Positions 15,541 to 25,100 of a stretch of DNA of 64,000 nt are shown one piece after another. Origin of the DNA: Bin5 sp965207495. GTDB taxonomy: Bacteria; Chloroflexota; Anaerolineae; Caldilineales; Caldilineaceae. Where the stretch lies: assembly GCA_965207495.1 (NCBI GenBank), contig OZ242287.1, positions 806,001 to 870,000 on the forward strand. Direction: 5' to 3'. Each line of letters opens with the position of its first letter. Positions within the stretch are counted from its first letter, which is position 1. Below the pieces are notes generated by a model, which saw only the letters and a program-made list of their open reading frames with translations, searched no databases and was not told the DNA's origin. The translations under genes were made by a program, and so were the position numbers.

Positions 15541-16770
15541 ATGTCAAACGACACACCAATTACCAGCGCAGAACTGTATGCGCGCGCCAAAGCCATCCAG
15601 TCCAAAATCAGCGCCTGGCGCCGCACGATTCACAAGTACCCCGAGCTGACCTTCACCGAGCATCGCACCGCCGGCTTCGTCAACAAGACAATGCTGGACC
15701 TGGGAATCGATACCCAGACCGAGGTAGCCAAAACCGGCGTCGTCGGTCATATCCAAGGCGGCGGCGGACCCCTCGTGGGGCTGCGCGCCGATATGGACGC
15801 CCTGCCAATCCAGGAAGAAAACAACAGCAGCTTCGACAGCGAGCGCCCCGGCCTCATGCACGCCTGCGGCCACGACGCCCACACCGCCATGCTGATGGGC
15901 GCCGCCACCCTGCTCAAGGAGATGGCCGACGAGGGCCGCCTGCCCGGCGCCGTGCGCCTGCTCTTCCAGCCCAGCGAAGAAGCCTCCGACGACGAAGGCA
16001 AATCCGGCGGCATCCGCATGGTTGAGGAAGGCGCGCTCGAAGGCGTCGACGCCGTCTTCGGCATCCACGTGGATCCCACCAAGGATCTCGGCATCGTCGC
16101 AAGCCGCTCCGGCCCGCTGATGGCGTCGGCCGACGAGTTCGAAATCACCGTACGCGGCGCCGGCGGACACGCTGCCCGCCCCCAGGTGGCCAACGACCCG
16201 ATCGTGCTGGCCGCACACGCCGTTCACGCCATCCACCACATTGTCAGCCGCCGCCTCGACCCCCTCGAACCCGGCGTCATCACCATCGGTCAGATTCACG
16301 GCGGCACCGTGAACAACGTCATTCCCGACAGCGTCTATCTCAACGGAACGATTCGCAGCTTCTCTCCGGAGGCGCGCCAGCTGCTGCAAGACGAGTTGCG
16401 CCGGGCCTGCGGCGTCGTCGAAGCCATGGGCGGCAGCTTTGAACTGACGATCAAGAAGGGCTATCCGCCCACCGTTCTCGACCCGGAGGCGACGCAAATT
16501 GCCCTGGACGCGGCCGCCGAGTTCCTCGGCGAAGAGAACGCGCCGCAAGCGGGAATGGTGATGGCCGCCGAAGATTTCTCCTACATGGCGCAGGCCGCAC
16601 CGGGCAGCTTCCTGCGCCTGGGAACACATAACCCCGACTGGCCCCAGCGCTACTTCGTCCACACCTCCACCTTCCGCTTGGACGAGGACGCTCTGCCGAT
16701 CGGCGCCGCCGCGCTGGCCGCAGCCGCGGTCAAGTGGATGCAGGAGAAGCGGGCCGGCAGCGGGGAGTGA
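15541..16770 (+). CDS. M20-family amidohydrolase (aminoacylase/hippurate hydrolase type)
   Basis: The product is 409 aa. ATG 15541 follows CAGGAG. WRRTIHKYPELTFTEHRTAG opens the family signature; VGLRADMDALPIQEE and MHACGHDAHTAMLMGAA carry the metal ligands (Asp, Cys, His). EEGALEGVDAVFGIHV and a dimerisation domain with GAGGHAARPQVANDPIVLA follow, and AAEDFSYMAQAAPGSF closes the active site. Enzymes of this M20D group remove acyl groups from N-acyl amino acids or hydrolyse related amides in the cytoplasm. The substrate cannot be told from sequence. Length is normal. Confidence 0.92.
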   Translation: MSNDTPITSAELYARAKAIQSKISAWRRTIHKYPELTFTEHRTAGFVNKTMLDLGIDTQTEVAKTGVVGHIQGGGGPLVGLRADMDALPIQEENNSSFDSERPGLMHACGHDAHTAMLMGAATLLKEMADEGRLPGAVRLLFQPSEEASDDEGKSGGIRMVEEGALEGVDAVFGIHVDPTKDLGIVASRSGPLMASADEFEITVRGAGGHAARPQVANDPIVLAAHAVHAIHHIVSRRLDPLEPGVITIGQIHGGTVNNVIPDSVYLNGTIRSFSPEARQLLQDELRRACGVVEAMGGSFELTIKKGYPPTVLDPEATQIALDAAAEFLGEENAPQAGMVMAAEDFSYMAQAAPGSFLRLGTHNPDWPQRYFVHTSTFRLDEDALPIGAAALAAAAVKWMQEKRAGSGE

Positions 16771-16802
16771 AACTTCGAGAAGTGAGGGGTGAGGAGCAAA
16801 AA

Positions 16803-17552
16803 GTGAAAAGGGAACGCCGCCCGTCTATCTCCACCCCCTGCGCACTCGCGAAGGTGTTCACTCTCTTCTCTCTCCTATTCACTCTATCCTGCGGTTCAGC
16901 CCAACCACAGCCGCTCATCTTTGGCGAGCCGGTCTGGGCAGACGGCGAAAATAGCGCCTATCGGGTGACCAACCGCGAAGGCCGCATCGTCGGTACCGCC
17001 ACCTTCCAGGTAGACCAGCTGGCGCAGGACGGCGGCTGGACGTTGATCCGCGAGATCATCGACGCCGGCGTGAGTGAGCAGGCAACGATCGAGATGCAGC
17101 CGGTCGGCTATCGCCCGGTCTACAGCCATCTCGTCCGTACATTCGGCGGCGGCAAACAGGTGGTGGAGACGCAGTTCGAAGGCGCCCAGGTCGACATCGC
17201 GCTGACAAATCGCCAGGGCGCCAAAGTCTATCAGCGCGTGCAGGTCCCCTCCGATATACGCGACGAGCGCACACTGCTGCTGATCATGCGCGCGCTGCCG
17301 CTGGCTCAGGGCTACGCGACCCGTATCAACAGTTTCCTGCCGATCGCCGGCCAGATGGAGCGGGTGGCCCTGCAGGTGCGGCGCAGCGAGAGCGTCACCG
17401 TGCCGGCCGGCCCCTTCGATACCTGGGTCGTCGAGCTGAAGGCCAACGACCGCACCACCAAAGCTTGGGTGGCACAGACCGCCCCCTTCCCCGTCGTGAA
17501 GTTCATCGACGGACGTTCCCAAGCCACCTTTGAGCTGACCGGTTTCGAGTAG
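16803..17552 (+). CDS. DUF3108-like lipoprotein
   Basis: The product is about 249 aa. GTG 16803 is proposed because GAGGAG lies six bases before it; an upstream start overlapping the M20 gene is possible. The signal peptide (VFTLFSLLFTLSCGSAQPQP) has a lipobox-like LSC. The mature part is beta-rich (YRVTNREGRIVGTATFQVDQ, and VTVPAGPFDTWVVELKAND near the C-terminus), a pattern of DUF3108-type outer-surface proteins. The DNA encoding the signal peptide is a 'TTCACTCTCTTCTCTCTCC' phrase that is an intergenic repeat elsewhere in this window. Confidence 0.65.
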   Translation: MKRERRPSISTPCALAKVFTLFSLLFTLSCGSAQPQPLIFGEPVWADGENSAYRVTNREGRIVGTATFQVDQLAQDGGWTLIREIIDAGVSEQATIEMQPVGYRPVYSHLVRTFGGGKQVVETQFEGAQVDIALTNRQGAKVYQRVQVPSDIRDERTLLLIMRALPLAQGYATRINSFLPIAGQMERVALQVRRSESVTVPAGPFDTWVVELKANDRTTKAWVAQTAPFPVVKFIDGRSQATFELTGFE

Positions 17553-17579
17553 TCGGATGAGTGACAAGGAAGCGTACCA

Positions 17580-18050
17580 ATGGGCATGAAAATCGATCGC
17601 TTTACATTAGGCATCATTCTCGGAGTGCTGCTCCTGGTCGTTGGCGCTGTCATCACGATAGCCTTCTCCGGCGGCCGCGGCTCGCAGAGCGCCGACTATC
17701 TCAACGAGGACACGCCCGAGGCAGTGGTCCACGACGCCTTCCTGGCCACTGTGCGCAATGAGCCGGACGTCGCGATGAGCCACTACTCCCGGGATGTTGT
17801 CGAAGATGAAGACAACATACGTTTCCGCGAGCGTTTCAACTATTACGACTCCGGCCGCACCGCGCGGCGGCTGCGCATTTTGGATGTGGACATTAGCGAA
17901 GAGGGCGACAAAGCATATGTCACCGTCGCGATCGACAACTTCCGCCAGGGCGGCCTGTTCGACAGCGGCACCTCGACCTACCGGCGCACAATTCCCCTGG
18001 TGCGCGAGGATGATGCGTGGAAGATCGACACTGACGACATCATTCATTGA
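17580..18050 (+). CDS. Membrane-anchored NTF2/DUF4878-like protein
   Basis: The product is 156 aa. It has an N-terminal membrane helix (FTLGIILGVLLLVVGAVITI) and an extracytoplasmic domain: DTPEAVVHDAFLATVRNEPD and YSRDVVEDED, then strands KAYVTVAIDNF and TYRRTIPLVREDDAWKIDTD. This order (helices, then strands ending in a WKI-type strand) resembles the NTF2-like DUF4878 fold found in bacterial envelope proteins. Function is unknown. It follows the DUF3108-like gene by 27 bases and is probably co-transcribed. Confidence 0.6.
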   Translation: MGMKIDRFTLGIILGVLLLVVGAVITIAFSGGRGSQSADYLNEDTPEAVVHDAFLATVRNEPDVAMSHYSRDVVEDEDNIRFRERFNYYDSGRTARRLRILDVDISEEGDKAYVTVAIDNFRQGGLFDSGTSTYRRTIPLVREDDAWKIDTDDIIH

Positions 18051-18153
18051 GGCCAGATTCCGAGGCGTGAGCGAAAAAAGGGCAGGACTGAGTGAACCCT
18101 TCACTCTCTTCTCTCCTGCAGTTCCTCTCTCCTCGCTTGTGAGAGCGTGAACA

Positions 18154-19878
18154 ATGACTGAGCAGACAGGTACAGAAACAACAAGGTTGGCGATGATCCG
18201 CCGCCTCTATCTCTATCTCATCGCCTTCATCAGTCTGGTCGCCGGGCTCGCTGCCGCCTACGACTTGATCGACGTTCTGGTCCAGCAGTGGATCACCGAC
18301 GAAAGGATTCTGGGCGTCTCCGCCGCCGACTCAGTGCAAAGAGCCATCGCCCGTCCCGGCGGGTTCCTGATCGTCAGCGCGCCCATCTTTCTCATCCACT
18401 GGCGCTATATCCGCCGCCTGGTTGCGCAACCGGGCGAATCGCGCGCCGGCTTACGCAAGCTGTTTCTCTACGCAGTGCTCGCGACCACGGCATTTGTCAG
18501 CGCCCGCTCCCTCTATCACATCATCGAAGGCAGCCTCGAACTCATCCTCGGCGCCGCGCCCGCGCAGGAAGAACTGAGACCGGGCCGGTGGGTGGCATAC
18601 TTTTTCCACGCCGGCGTCCACATAACCCTGTCCATGTTTTTCGCCCGCCTGCTCCAGGCCGACGGCGATCTGGGCGCCGAGTCAGGCTGGGCCGGCACCT
18701 GGCGGCGTCTCTTCCAACTGATCGCCGGCCTCGTAGGGCTTGGCCTCCTGCTCACCGGCGCCGCCGACGCCCTCAACCTCGTCTGGCGCATCATTCTCGA
18801 GCCGTTTGGCGAAGCCAGCCTGGAGACTGTGGGCACAGGCTGGCGGCAGCGCGGCTTCGCCGGTTCGCTGGCCGCCGTTCTTGTCGGCGGACTGGCCTGG
18901 CGGCTGAACACTCTCTACTGGAATGGTCTGATGACCGCCCGGCCCGAGGAAGGCCGCCTGGCTCTGCGGCGCCTCTATCTCTATGGCGCCACGGTTCTGG
19001 CGGCCGCGATTACCCTGGTGCCTTTGGCGATGTTGTTGCGCCTAGGGGTCCTGTATCTGTTCGGCGGGGTCGATACCGGGGACATCGACATCGACGATCT
19101 GACCACGCCCCTCGGCCTGCTGCCGGTCGGCGTGCTCGCCTGGCGCTGGCACTGGCTGCAGGTTTCCGCCGAGGCGCAACGCTACGGCGAATCGCGCGAG
19201 AGCGAGTTCGTGCGGCGTCTCTACTACTACGCCGTCGCCGCCACCGGCCTGCTTCTGCTGTGGATCGGCCTGGTCGATCTGCTGCGGGGATTGCTGGACC
19301 TGGCCATCATCGGCTCGGCTTCGGCTGAGCAAGGCTTTCGCGCCCACCAACTCGCCTCGGGGGTGAGCCTCATCGCCGTCGGCGCCCCCGTCTGGTCACT
19401 GCACTGGCGCACCGCCCAGCGCGTCGCCGAGCAGGACAACGAGGCCGGCCGCGAGGAGCGAGCATCCTGGCCCCGCCGCGTCTACCTGTACGGCATCGCC
19501 CTGGTGGGCGCGCTCCTGATCCTGTTCGAGCTGGCGCAGGTCGTCTACCGCCTGCTCCTCTGGGCCCTGGGCGACCCCAACGCTGACTTCTTCGCCGCCG
19601 AAACGCTGGACGGGCTCGTGCGCGCCGTCACCGCCGCCGCCTTCTGGGCGGTCCACCTCCTCGCCATCCGCAATGACACCAGCATGGTCGATGAGGAGGC
19701 AGAAGCAGTTGCGCGAGAAAGTGAACACAAGGAGCGCCGCCGCGAGGAACTGGCGGCCCGTATCGAAGAGCTGGAGACGGAGCTGGCCGCCCTGCGCGTC
19801 GACTTTGCAGAATTTGAGGGTGAGGAAGAGCCAGAAAGAGAGGATGCTACCGGGGATCAAGTCGACGCTGAGAATTGA
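18154..19878 (+). CDS. Membrane protein with about five DUF5671 units
   Basis: The product is 574 aa. The unit RR(L/V)YLYxxA...L recurs five times: RRLYLYLIAFISLVAG, RKLFLYAVLATTAFVS, RRLYLYGATVLAAAIT, RRLYYYAVAATGLLLLW and RRVYLYGIALVGALLI. Each is followed by a second helix and a HWR-type loop. This pattern is that of DUF5671 membrane domains. The C-terminal 70 residues form a charged coiled coil (HKERRREELAARIEELETEL). Function is unknown; the arrangement suggests an integral membrane protein with a cytoplasmic coiled-coil tail. Confidence 0.75.
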   Translation: MTEQTGTETTRLAMIRRLYLYLIAFISLVAGLAAAYDLIDVLVQQWITDERILGVSAADSVQRAIARPGGFLIVSAPIFLIHWRYIRRLVAQPGESRAGLRKLFLYAVLATTAFVSARSLYHIIEGSLELILGAAPAQEELRPGRWVAYFFHAGVHITLSMFFARLLQADGDLGAESGWAGTWRRLFQLIAGLVGLGLLLTGAADALNLVWRIILEPFGEASLETVGTGWRQRGFAGSLAAVLVGGLAWRLNTLYWNGLMTARPEEGRLALRRLYLYGATVLAAAITLVPLAMLLRLGVLYLFGGVDTGDIDIDDLTTPLGLLPVGVLAWRWHWLQVSAEAQRYGESRESEFVRRLYYYAVAATGLLLLWIGLVDLLRGLLDLAIIGSASAEQGFRAHQLASGVSLIAVGAPVWSLHWRTAQRVAEQDNEAGREERASWPRRVYLYGIALVGALLILFELAQVVYRLLLWALGDPNADFFAAETLDGLVRAVTAAAFWAVHLLAIRNDTSMVDEEAEAVARESEHKERRREELAARIEELETELAALRVDFAEFEGEEEPEREDATGDQVDAEN

Positions 19879-19889
19879 TCATAGCTTGT

Positions 19890-20534
19890 CTAATCCGCGT
19901 CGAGAATCTCGGAGACAGGCAGGGCAAGTTCAGGCAATAGGGCAGATGTAACGACATCGCCGCGACCGAAGAAACCGCGTTCGGAGTAGACGTCGCCGGT
20001 TAGGGACAAAACAGTGACAGTTTCCTTTGCAGGATCCACAATCCAGTACTCTTGGATTCCCGCCTGCGCATACTCGATTCGCTTCGCCACCAGGTCCCGC
20101 TCGCGGTCTTCAAGACTTGCGCTGACGATTTCGATAGCCAAATCGGCTCCGTCCCAGTAGGTTTCGTGTCGCAGGCTGCTGCCGCGGTCGCGCAGAAATA
20201 CAATATCCGGTTCCCGGTACTTCTGATCCCACAGCCGCAATCGTAAACCGGCCGCTCGCTCCACACCGCCAATCTGCTTTGCAAGCGTTCTGAGGACAAA
20301 GATGAAATACGAAATAATCGCTTGGTGCTGATCAGTCGGCAAGTCGTGCACCTCCACAAAGCCGTTGTCGAATTCGACGTGCCGGTTGGTATCCAGCGCC
20401 AGGTATTCCTGCTCGCTCCAGGCGCCTTGATTTGGGAAGAGGGTTGCGATGCGCCAAACCGGTGACGAAGGCCCTTGCGATTCTATCCCAAGGGTACTGT
20501 CACTAGTCTGCGTTCTGACTTCTGGACTGCGCAT
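19890..20534 (-). CDS. Uma2-family (DUF820) nuclease-fold protein, copy 1
   Basis: The product is about 214 aa from the ATG aligned with copy 2 at 30958-31554. Core motifs are EQEYLALDTNRHVEFDNGFV, YREPDIVFLRDR (active-site Asp), DGADLAIEIVSASLEDRERD (Glu) and KRIEYAQAGIQEYWIVDP. Uma2 proteins have a PD-(D/E)XK-like fold and are presumed endonucleases; physiological roles are unknown. It differs from copy 2 by a 16-residue insertion near the N-terminus (TQTSDSTLGIESQGPS). The flanking DNA is duplicated as well. Confidence 0.85.
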   Translation of the reverse strand: MRSPEVRTQTSDSTLGIESQGPSSPVWRIATLFPNQGAWSEQEYLALDTNRHVEFDNGFVEVHDLPTDQHQAIISYFIFVLRTLAKQIGGVERAAGLRLRLWDQKYREPDIVFLRDRGSSLRHETYWDGADLAIEIVSASLEDRERDLVAKRIEYAQAGIQEYWIVDPAKETVTVLSLTGDVYSERGFFGRGDVVTSALLPELALPVSEILDAD

Positions 20535-20649
20535 GTTGGCTGGCTCCAGGCATGCCAAAGGCTTCTGCAACCCCAACAGCCGGGCATTCACAAAAGCCTG
20601 AGCAGCGGCAACTGTTCTGGCCCGATTATAGCACAAAAAATCAGCACGG

Positions 20650-20717
20650 CTACGCCAGCAGTTTTTTCACTATAGCTGCCGCGGCACTTTAGGGCCCTTC
20701 TGCTGGCGTAACATCCG
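20650..20717 (-). pseudogene. Vestige of the 3' end of meaB
   Basis: On the minus strand agtgccgcggcagctatagt followed by gaaaaaactgctggcgtag reads SAAAAIVKKLLA-stop. The intact meaB at 31628 ends SAAVDMVKKLSA-stop at the same position relative to the other Uma2 gene. The DNA aligns over about 65 bases. No other part of meaB is present here. Confidence 0.6.
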
Positions 20718-20903
20718 ATTCAATTGCCTTCGTGGAATTCATTCACAAAGTGACGTTCGCAAATCGGTACGTAAGGCCCTGCATGCCGACCTGATGTTCC
20801 GTTCTGTCGGCCACCGTTCGGCACAGGGCGAATCAAATTCGCAAAAGCTTCCCACCAGAACGACATCAGTTCGCTGGAACAGCTTGGACTCCGAATCGGC
20901 TCC

Positions 20904-21476
20904 CTACCCAACATCTGCGGCAAGCTCGAGAAGCTTTTGCACCGTCCGCCAGTTTCGTGAAGTACTGGTCGTCGAAAGCCTGGTATCAAAGTAGCTGTTC
21001 GTAAGTTTGGAGCGCGCAACCCCATTCGGGCAGTGCAAATAGATTTCACGACCCATCACCGCGAACTCGTCGCCCGGCGAGCGCTCCGGGTCAAGCGCTT
21101 CAACACTGGCGCTGTCGGGCTGCTCCGCCAAAAACATGACGTGCAGTTTGTCTTTCTCCGCCCCGGCCGCCACGAAGGGATTGCCCTGCGCGATCTCCTG
21201 CAGCGCCCGCGCTGTGCGGACAATCACGGGAATCCGGTAATCGAAGCGATCTAAGATCGACGAGCTGATGACAGAAGAGATCTCCTCTCCCGCGGATTCA
21301 CCCAGTCGAAATACCACATTCCCACTCTGAATATAGGTCCGAACGTCTTCGCACCCCGCATCCACAAATAGCGCCGCGAGTTCCTTCATCGGCAGCTTGT
21401 TTTTGCCGCCGACATTTATCCCGCGCAGCAGCGCAATGTTGACATCTGTTCCGCTGCCCCTGCTGTCAATTGCCAT
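20904..21476 (-). CDS. DUF1697 protein
   Basis: The product is about 190 aa from ATG 21476 (GGGAGACAG upstream). The N-terminal signature NIALLRGINVGGKNKLPMKE is typical of DUF1697. DVRTYIQSGNVVFRLGES and the C-terminal GREIYLHCPNGVARSKLTNS with the ending TSTSRNWRTVQKLLEL are also characteristic. The family's function is unknown. It stands alone between a Uma2 gene and an antitoxin gene. Confidence 0.88.
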   Translation of the reverse strand: MAIDSRGSGTDVNIALLRGINVGGKNKLPMKELAALFVDAGCEDVRTYIQSGNVVFRLGESAGEEISSVISSSILDRFDYRIPVIVRTARALQEIAQGNPFVAAGAEKDKLHVMFLAEQPDSASVEALDPERSPGDEFAVMGREIYLHCPNGVARSKLTNSYFDTRLSTTSTSRNWRTVQKLLELAADVG

Positions 21477-21798
21477 AATGGCTGTCTCCCGGCTTGAGTC
21501 CAACGGTTTACACTTCGAAATCTCAAGTCGCCTTACACCAACGATATCATTCTGTTCTTTCCGGTGACAAACTTCAGCGGCATCTTCCCTGCTATTATCA
21601 GAGGTATCCAAGTCAAGACGGCTGCCATCCTGACAATCCTTTCTTTCCCGAAAATCCTGATTCAGACAACGGCTGTCCAGGAATCTGGGATGTGCCCGTG
21701 CCCCTCTCTCCCTATGTGCTAATGCTTAGTCGCGCTCGAATGCTCTGCACAGGAGATCGCGAATGCAGATCCCTACTTCCATGTCGGAGAAAAAGGTC

Positions 21799-22032
21799 AT
21801 GAAAACCGTTACGCTGACTCTATCATTGCCGCGTGCCTTGGCTGAGGAAGCCGATCAAGCCGACCTGCTCACCTCGGAATCACTGGCCGCTCTTCTGAAA
21901 CGTGAGTTGCGACAGCGGCGTATCAACAATCTGTTTGCCGCCATCGATCGGCTTGACGAGCATTGCTCAGGCATCCTCGACGTTGACGAGATCTGCGCCG
22001 AAATCGAAGCTGCTCGGGCGGAAGGGCGCTGA
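21799..22032 (+). CDS. Orphan antitoxin-like protein
   Basis: The product is 77 aa from ATG 21799, chosen because GGAGAAAAAGG precedes it. MKTVTLTLSLPRALAEEADQ resembles the ribbon-helix-helix N-terminus of VapB/ParD-type antitoxins, and the C-terminal part (LDVDEICAEIEAARAEGR) is an acidic helix of the kind that wraps a toxin. The usual partner gene is not present: the next 130 bases contain no PIN or RelE frame. It may be a solitary regulator or a decayed toxin-antitoxin pair. Confidence 0.6.
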   Translation: MKTVTLTLSLPRALAEEADQADLLTSESLAALLKRELRQRRINNLFAAIDRLDEHCSGILDVDEICAEIEAARAEGR

Positions 22033-22174
22033 CCTGCCAACCGCCTGCTGCATGTTCGCGGCCCGTCTCCCTCTCCACTCGATAATTATGTGCGGCCACC
22101 GCGGATCCTGGCGTATACTCAGGTAGATCGCAGATCGACCGCGTGCCCTACGCCCCCCAATGGAGACACGAAAC

Positions 22175-25100
22175 ATGCAGCAATCCCCCACGTATGTTGA
22201 ACACATCGAACACGCGCAGGCGCGTCTGGAAAGCCTGTTGAGCGAATATCAGGGCGAAGACCCCTTCGCACCCCTCACCGTCGTCGTGCCCACAACCTAT
22301 GCCGGACTCCATCTGCGCCGCGCTATCGGCAGGCGCGGCCTTGTCAACGTACGGTTTGAGCAGCTCCCTCGTCTCGCCGAGCTGCTTGGAGCGCCCAGTC
22401 TGGCCGCCGCCGGTCGGACCCCGCTCAAGCCCGCCATCGAATTCGCTGCCGTCCGCAGCGCGGCCGGCGAGGCCGTAGGCGAACTCAAACCCTTTCGCGC
22501 CCATCCCTCCTTCCACGCCAGCCTGCGCTCCACATTCCAAGTCCTTCGTAACGCCCCACCCGAAGTCCTCGACGCGCTCGAACGCCGCGGGGGGATGTCC
22601 CGCGAAGTCATTGGGCTCTACACACGCTTTCGCGAGCGCACCGAGGCATACTACGACCGCGAAGTGCTTGCTGAAACCGCTGCCGCCGCCGTGAGTTCCG
22701 GTCGCGCCGACACAGCCCTTACCGCGCTTGGCCCCATTATCGCCTACCTGCCCCACCCCCCAACGCTCGCAGAGCAACGCCTGTTCGACGCCCTGAGCGA
22801 CAAATGGAACTGCACGACGATCCTGGCCGCCACCGGCGATGCCGAGGCCGACGCAATCCTGCCCGACTCCGCTGCCCTGCCTGCCTCCTCGCCGCCGCCC
22901 CCGCGTCCTGACCGCCTGCTCGTCGCCCCCGACACCGGCGAAGAGGTGCGCAGCCTCGTCAGGTCGATCGCCGCCGCGGCGCACGCCGGCACGCCGTTCC
23001 ACCGCATGGCGATCTTCTACTGGCAGCGCGAACCCTATGCCGCGCTCATCGCAGAGCAACTGTCCGAGGCCCACATCCCCATCGCCGGCCCGTCAACGGG
23101 AGCGCTTGCCGCGACCCCGGGCGGGCGCACCCTCAAAGGCCTCGTCGATCTCGCCGGCAGCAACTTGCCCAGGGAGGACGTCATGCGCTGGCTCACCTCC
23201 TGTCCGGTCAAGACCCCATCCGCCGGCTTCAGCCCCGCGCGCTGGGACGCTATTTCACGCGAAGCCGGCGTCGTCGCCGGGATAGAGCAGTGGCGCGACC
23301 GCCTGAGGCACTATGCCGCCAGCCAGCAGCGCGCGGCCGCAAGCCAGAGCGAGGAGCTGTCCGAGGGCGAGCAAACGAACTTGGAGCAGTCCGCGGCAGA
23401 AGCGTGGGCTTTGCGGCGTTTTATGCTCAGGCTGCACGAATCCCTCACGCGTCTTGATAACGGCAAACGATGGGGCGATCTTGCCCAAAGGACCGAGGAG
23501 CTCCTTGACCAATATCTCGACGAAGGTTCCCTCCCACCTGAAGAGAAGGATAACCGCGACACCCTTGTGGCCGCTCTGCAGGAGCTGGCGATTCTCGACG
23601 AAATAGAGGACGAAGCCGATCTGGGCGCTTTTCGGGCTGCGCTCGACCAGGCCCTCAGTCGGCCCGCCGCAAGAGCGGGCGCGCTGGGCGAAGGCCTTTT
23701 CGTCGGCCCCGTCCGGCTCGCCGCCGGACTGCGCTTCGACAAGGTATACCTCGTGGGCATGGTCGAGGGCCGCGTGCCCGCCCGCCGCCCCGACGACCCC
23801 CTGCTGCCGCAGCGCGAACGCGATCGAGCGGGACTGCCGCCTCCTTCCACCGCTGCCGAACGATACGACTACATCGCCGCCGTAGCCGCCGGACGCACCC
23901 GCGTGCTCACCTTCGCCCGCGGCAACAACATCGCCCAGCGCGAGCAACACCCGTCCCGCTGGTTTCTCGAACAGGCTTCCCACCTGTACGGCGCGCCCGT
24001 CCATCCCACGATGCTCTCCAGTTCGCGTGACCTCGCCTCCCTGCGAGAACAGCCCTGGTTTGATGAGGTAGTTTCGGCCCAGCACGGCATCGACTCCATC
24101 TCATCATCGCAGCCCGCCGACCTTCACGACTACGACCTCCACCGGCTGTCCCGGTGGCGGCAGCTCGGCAACCCGATCGGTTCCCATCATCTCGCCCAGC
24201 CGGAAGCCGTCCTGGCCTCCGCCCTGCAAATGCAGCGGGCCAGAAACGCAGCGCCGTTGACCCACTGGGACGGAGACCTCACGTCGGCCATCTCGCCAAC
24301 CGGCCGCATCGGGCATTCCAACCGTGATTTCTTCTCGCCGACGCGGCTGCAGACCTGGGCAACCTGCCCCTTCCGCTACTTCCTCTCCAACGTTCTCGGC
24401 ATCGCCGCGCCCGAGCAACCGGAGGATCTGGCCACCATATCGGCCCTGGAGCGGGGTTCGCTGCTGCACGCGATCCTGGAACACTTCATCAAAGACGCGC
24501 AGGAGCAGAGCACCGTCCCGCTGCCCGACCAACCCTGGACCGACGACCACCGCCGCAAACTCCTCAAGATAGCCGAAGAGGAGTTCCAGAAGGCCGAGCA
24601 GCGCGGCGTCACCGGCAAACCACTCCTCTGGGAGCTGGCCAAAGACGAGATGCTCAGCGACCTGGAAAGATTTCTCATGGAGGACGCCAAACTTCGCAAA
24701 AAGCATGGTGTATCACCCCACGCCATTGAGAACGCTTTCGGATTCTCCAGGAACGATAATCAGACGCCGCTCGACTCCGTCAAGTGGTCGAGCGCCAAGA
24801 CCGGTACGCTCCGCTTTCGGGGCTTTATCGACCGCATCGACCTCTCACCGTCCGGTGACACCGCCCTCGTTCTCGACTACAAGTCCGGAGGGACGAGCAG
24901 TTACGCAAACATGAACAAAGACCCCGTCCAGCGCGGCAAACTCCTCCAGCTCCCCGTCTACGGTCTTGCCGCCCGTCAGCTGCTCGGCGACGGGGTCGAC
25001 ATAGAGGTCGCCTACTGGTTCGTGACCGAGAAGGGCAACTTCAAGACCCGTCCCCCCAAACCGCCACCTCTCGACGAGATGCTTGACGCTTTTGCCCCTG

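Noticed and set aside
22148..23074. Long minus-strand ORF over addB
   Set aside because: Glycine- and valine-rich shadow of a GC-rich gene; no start signals and no motifs.
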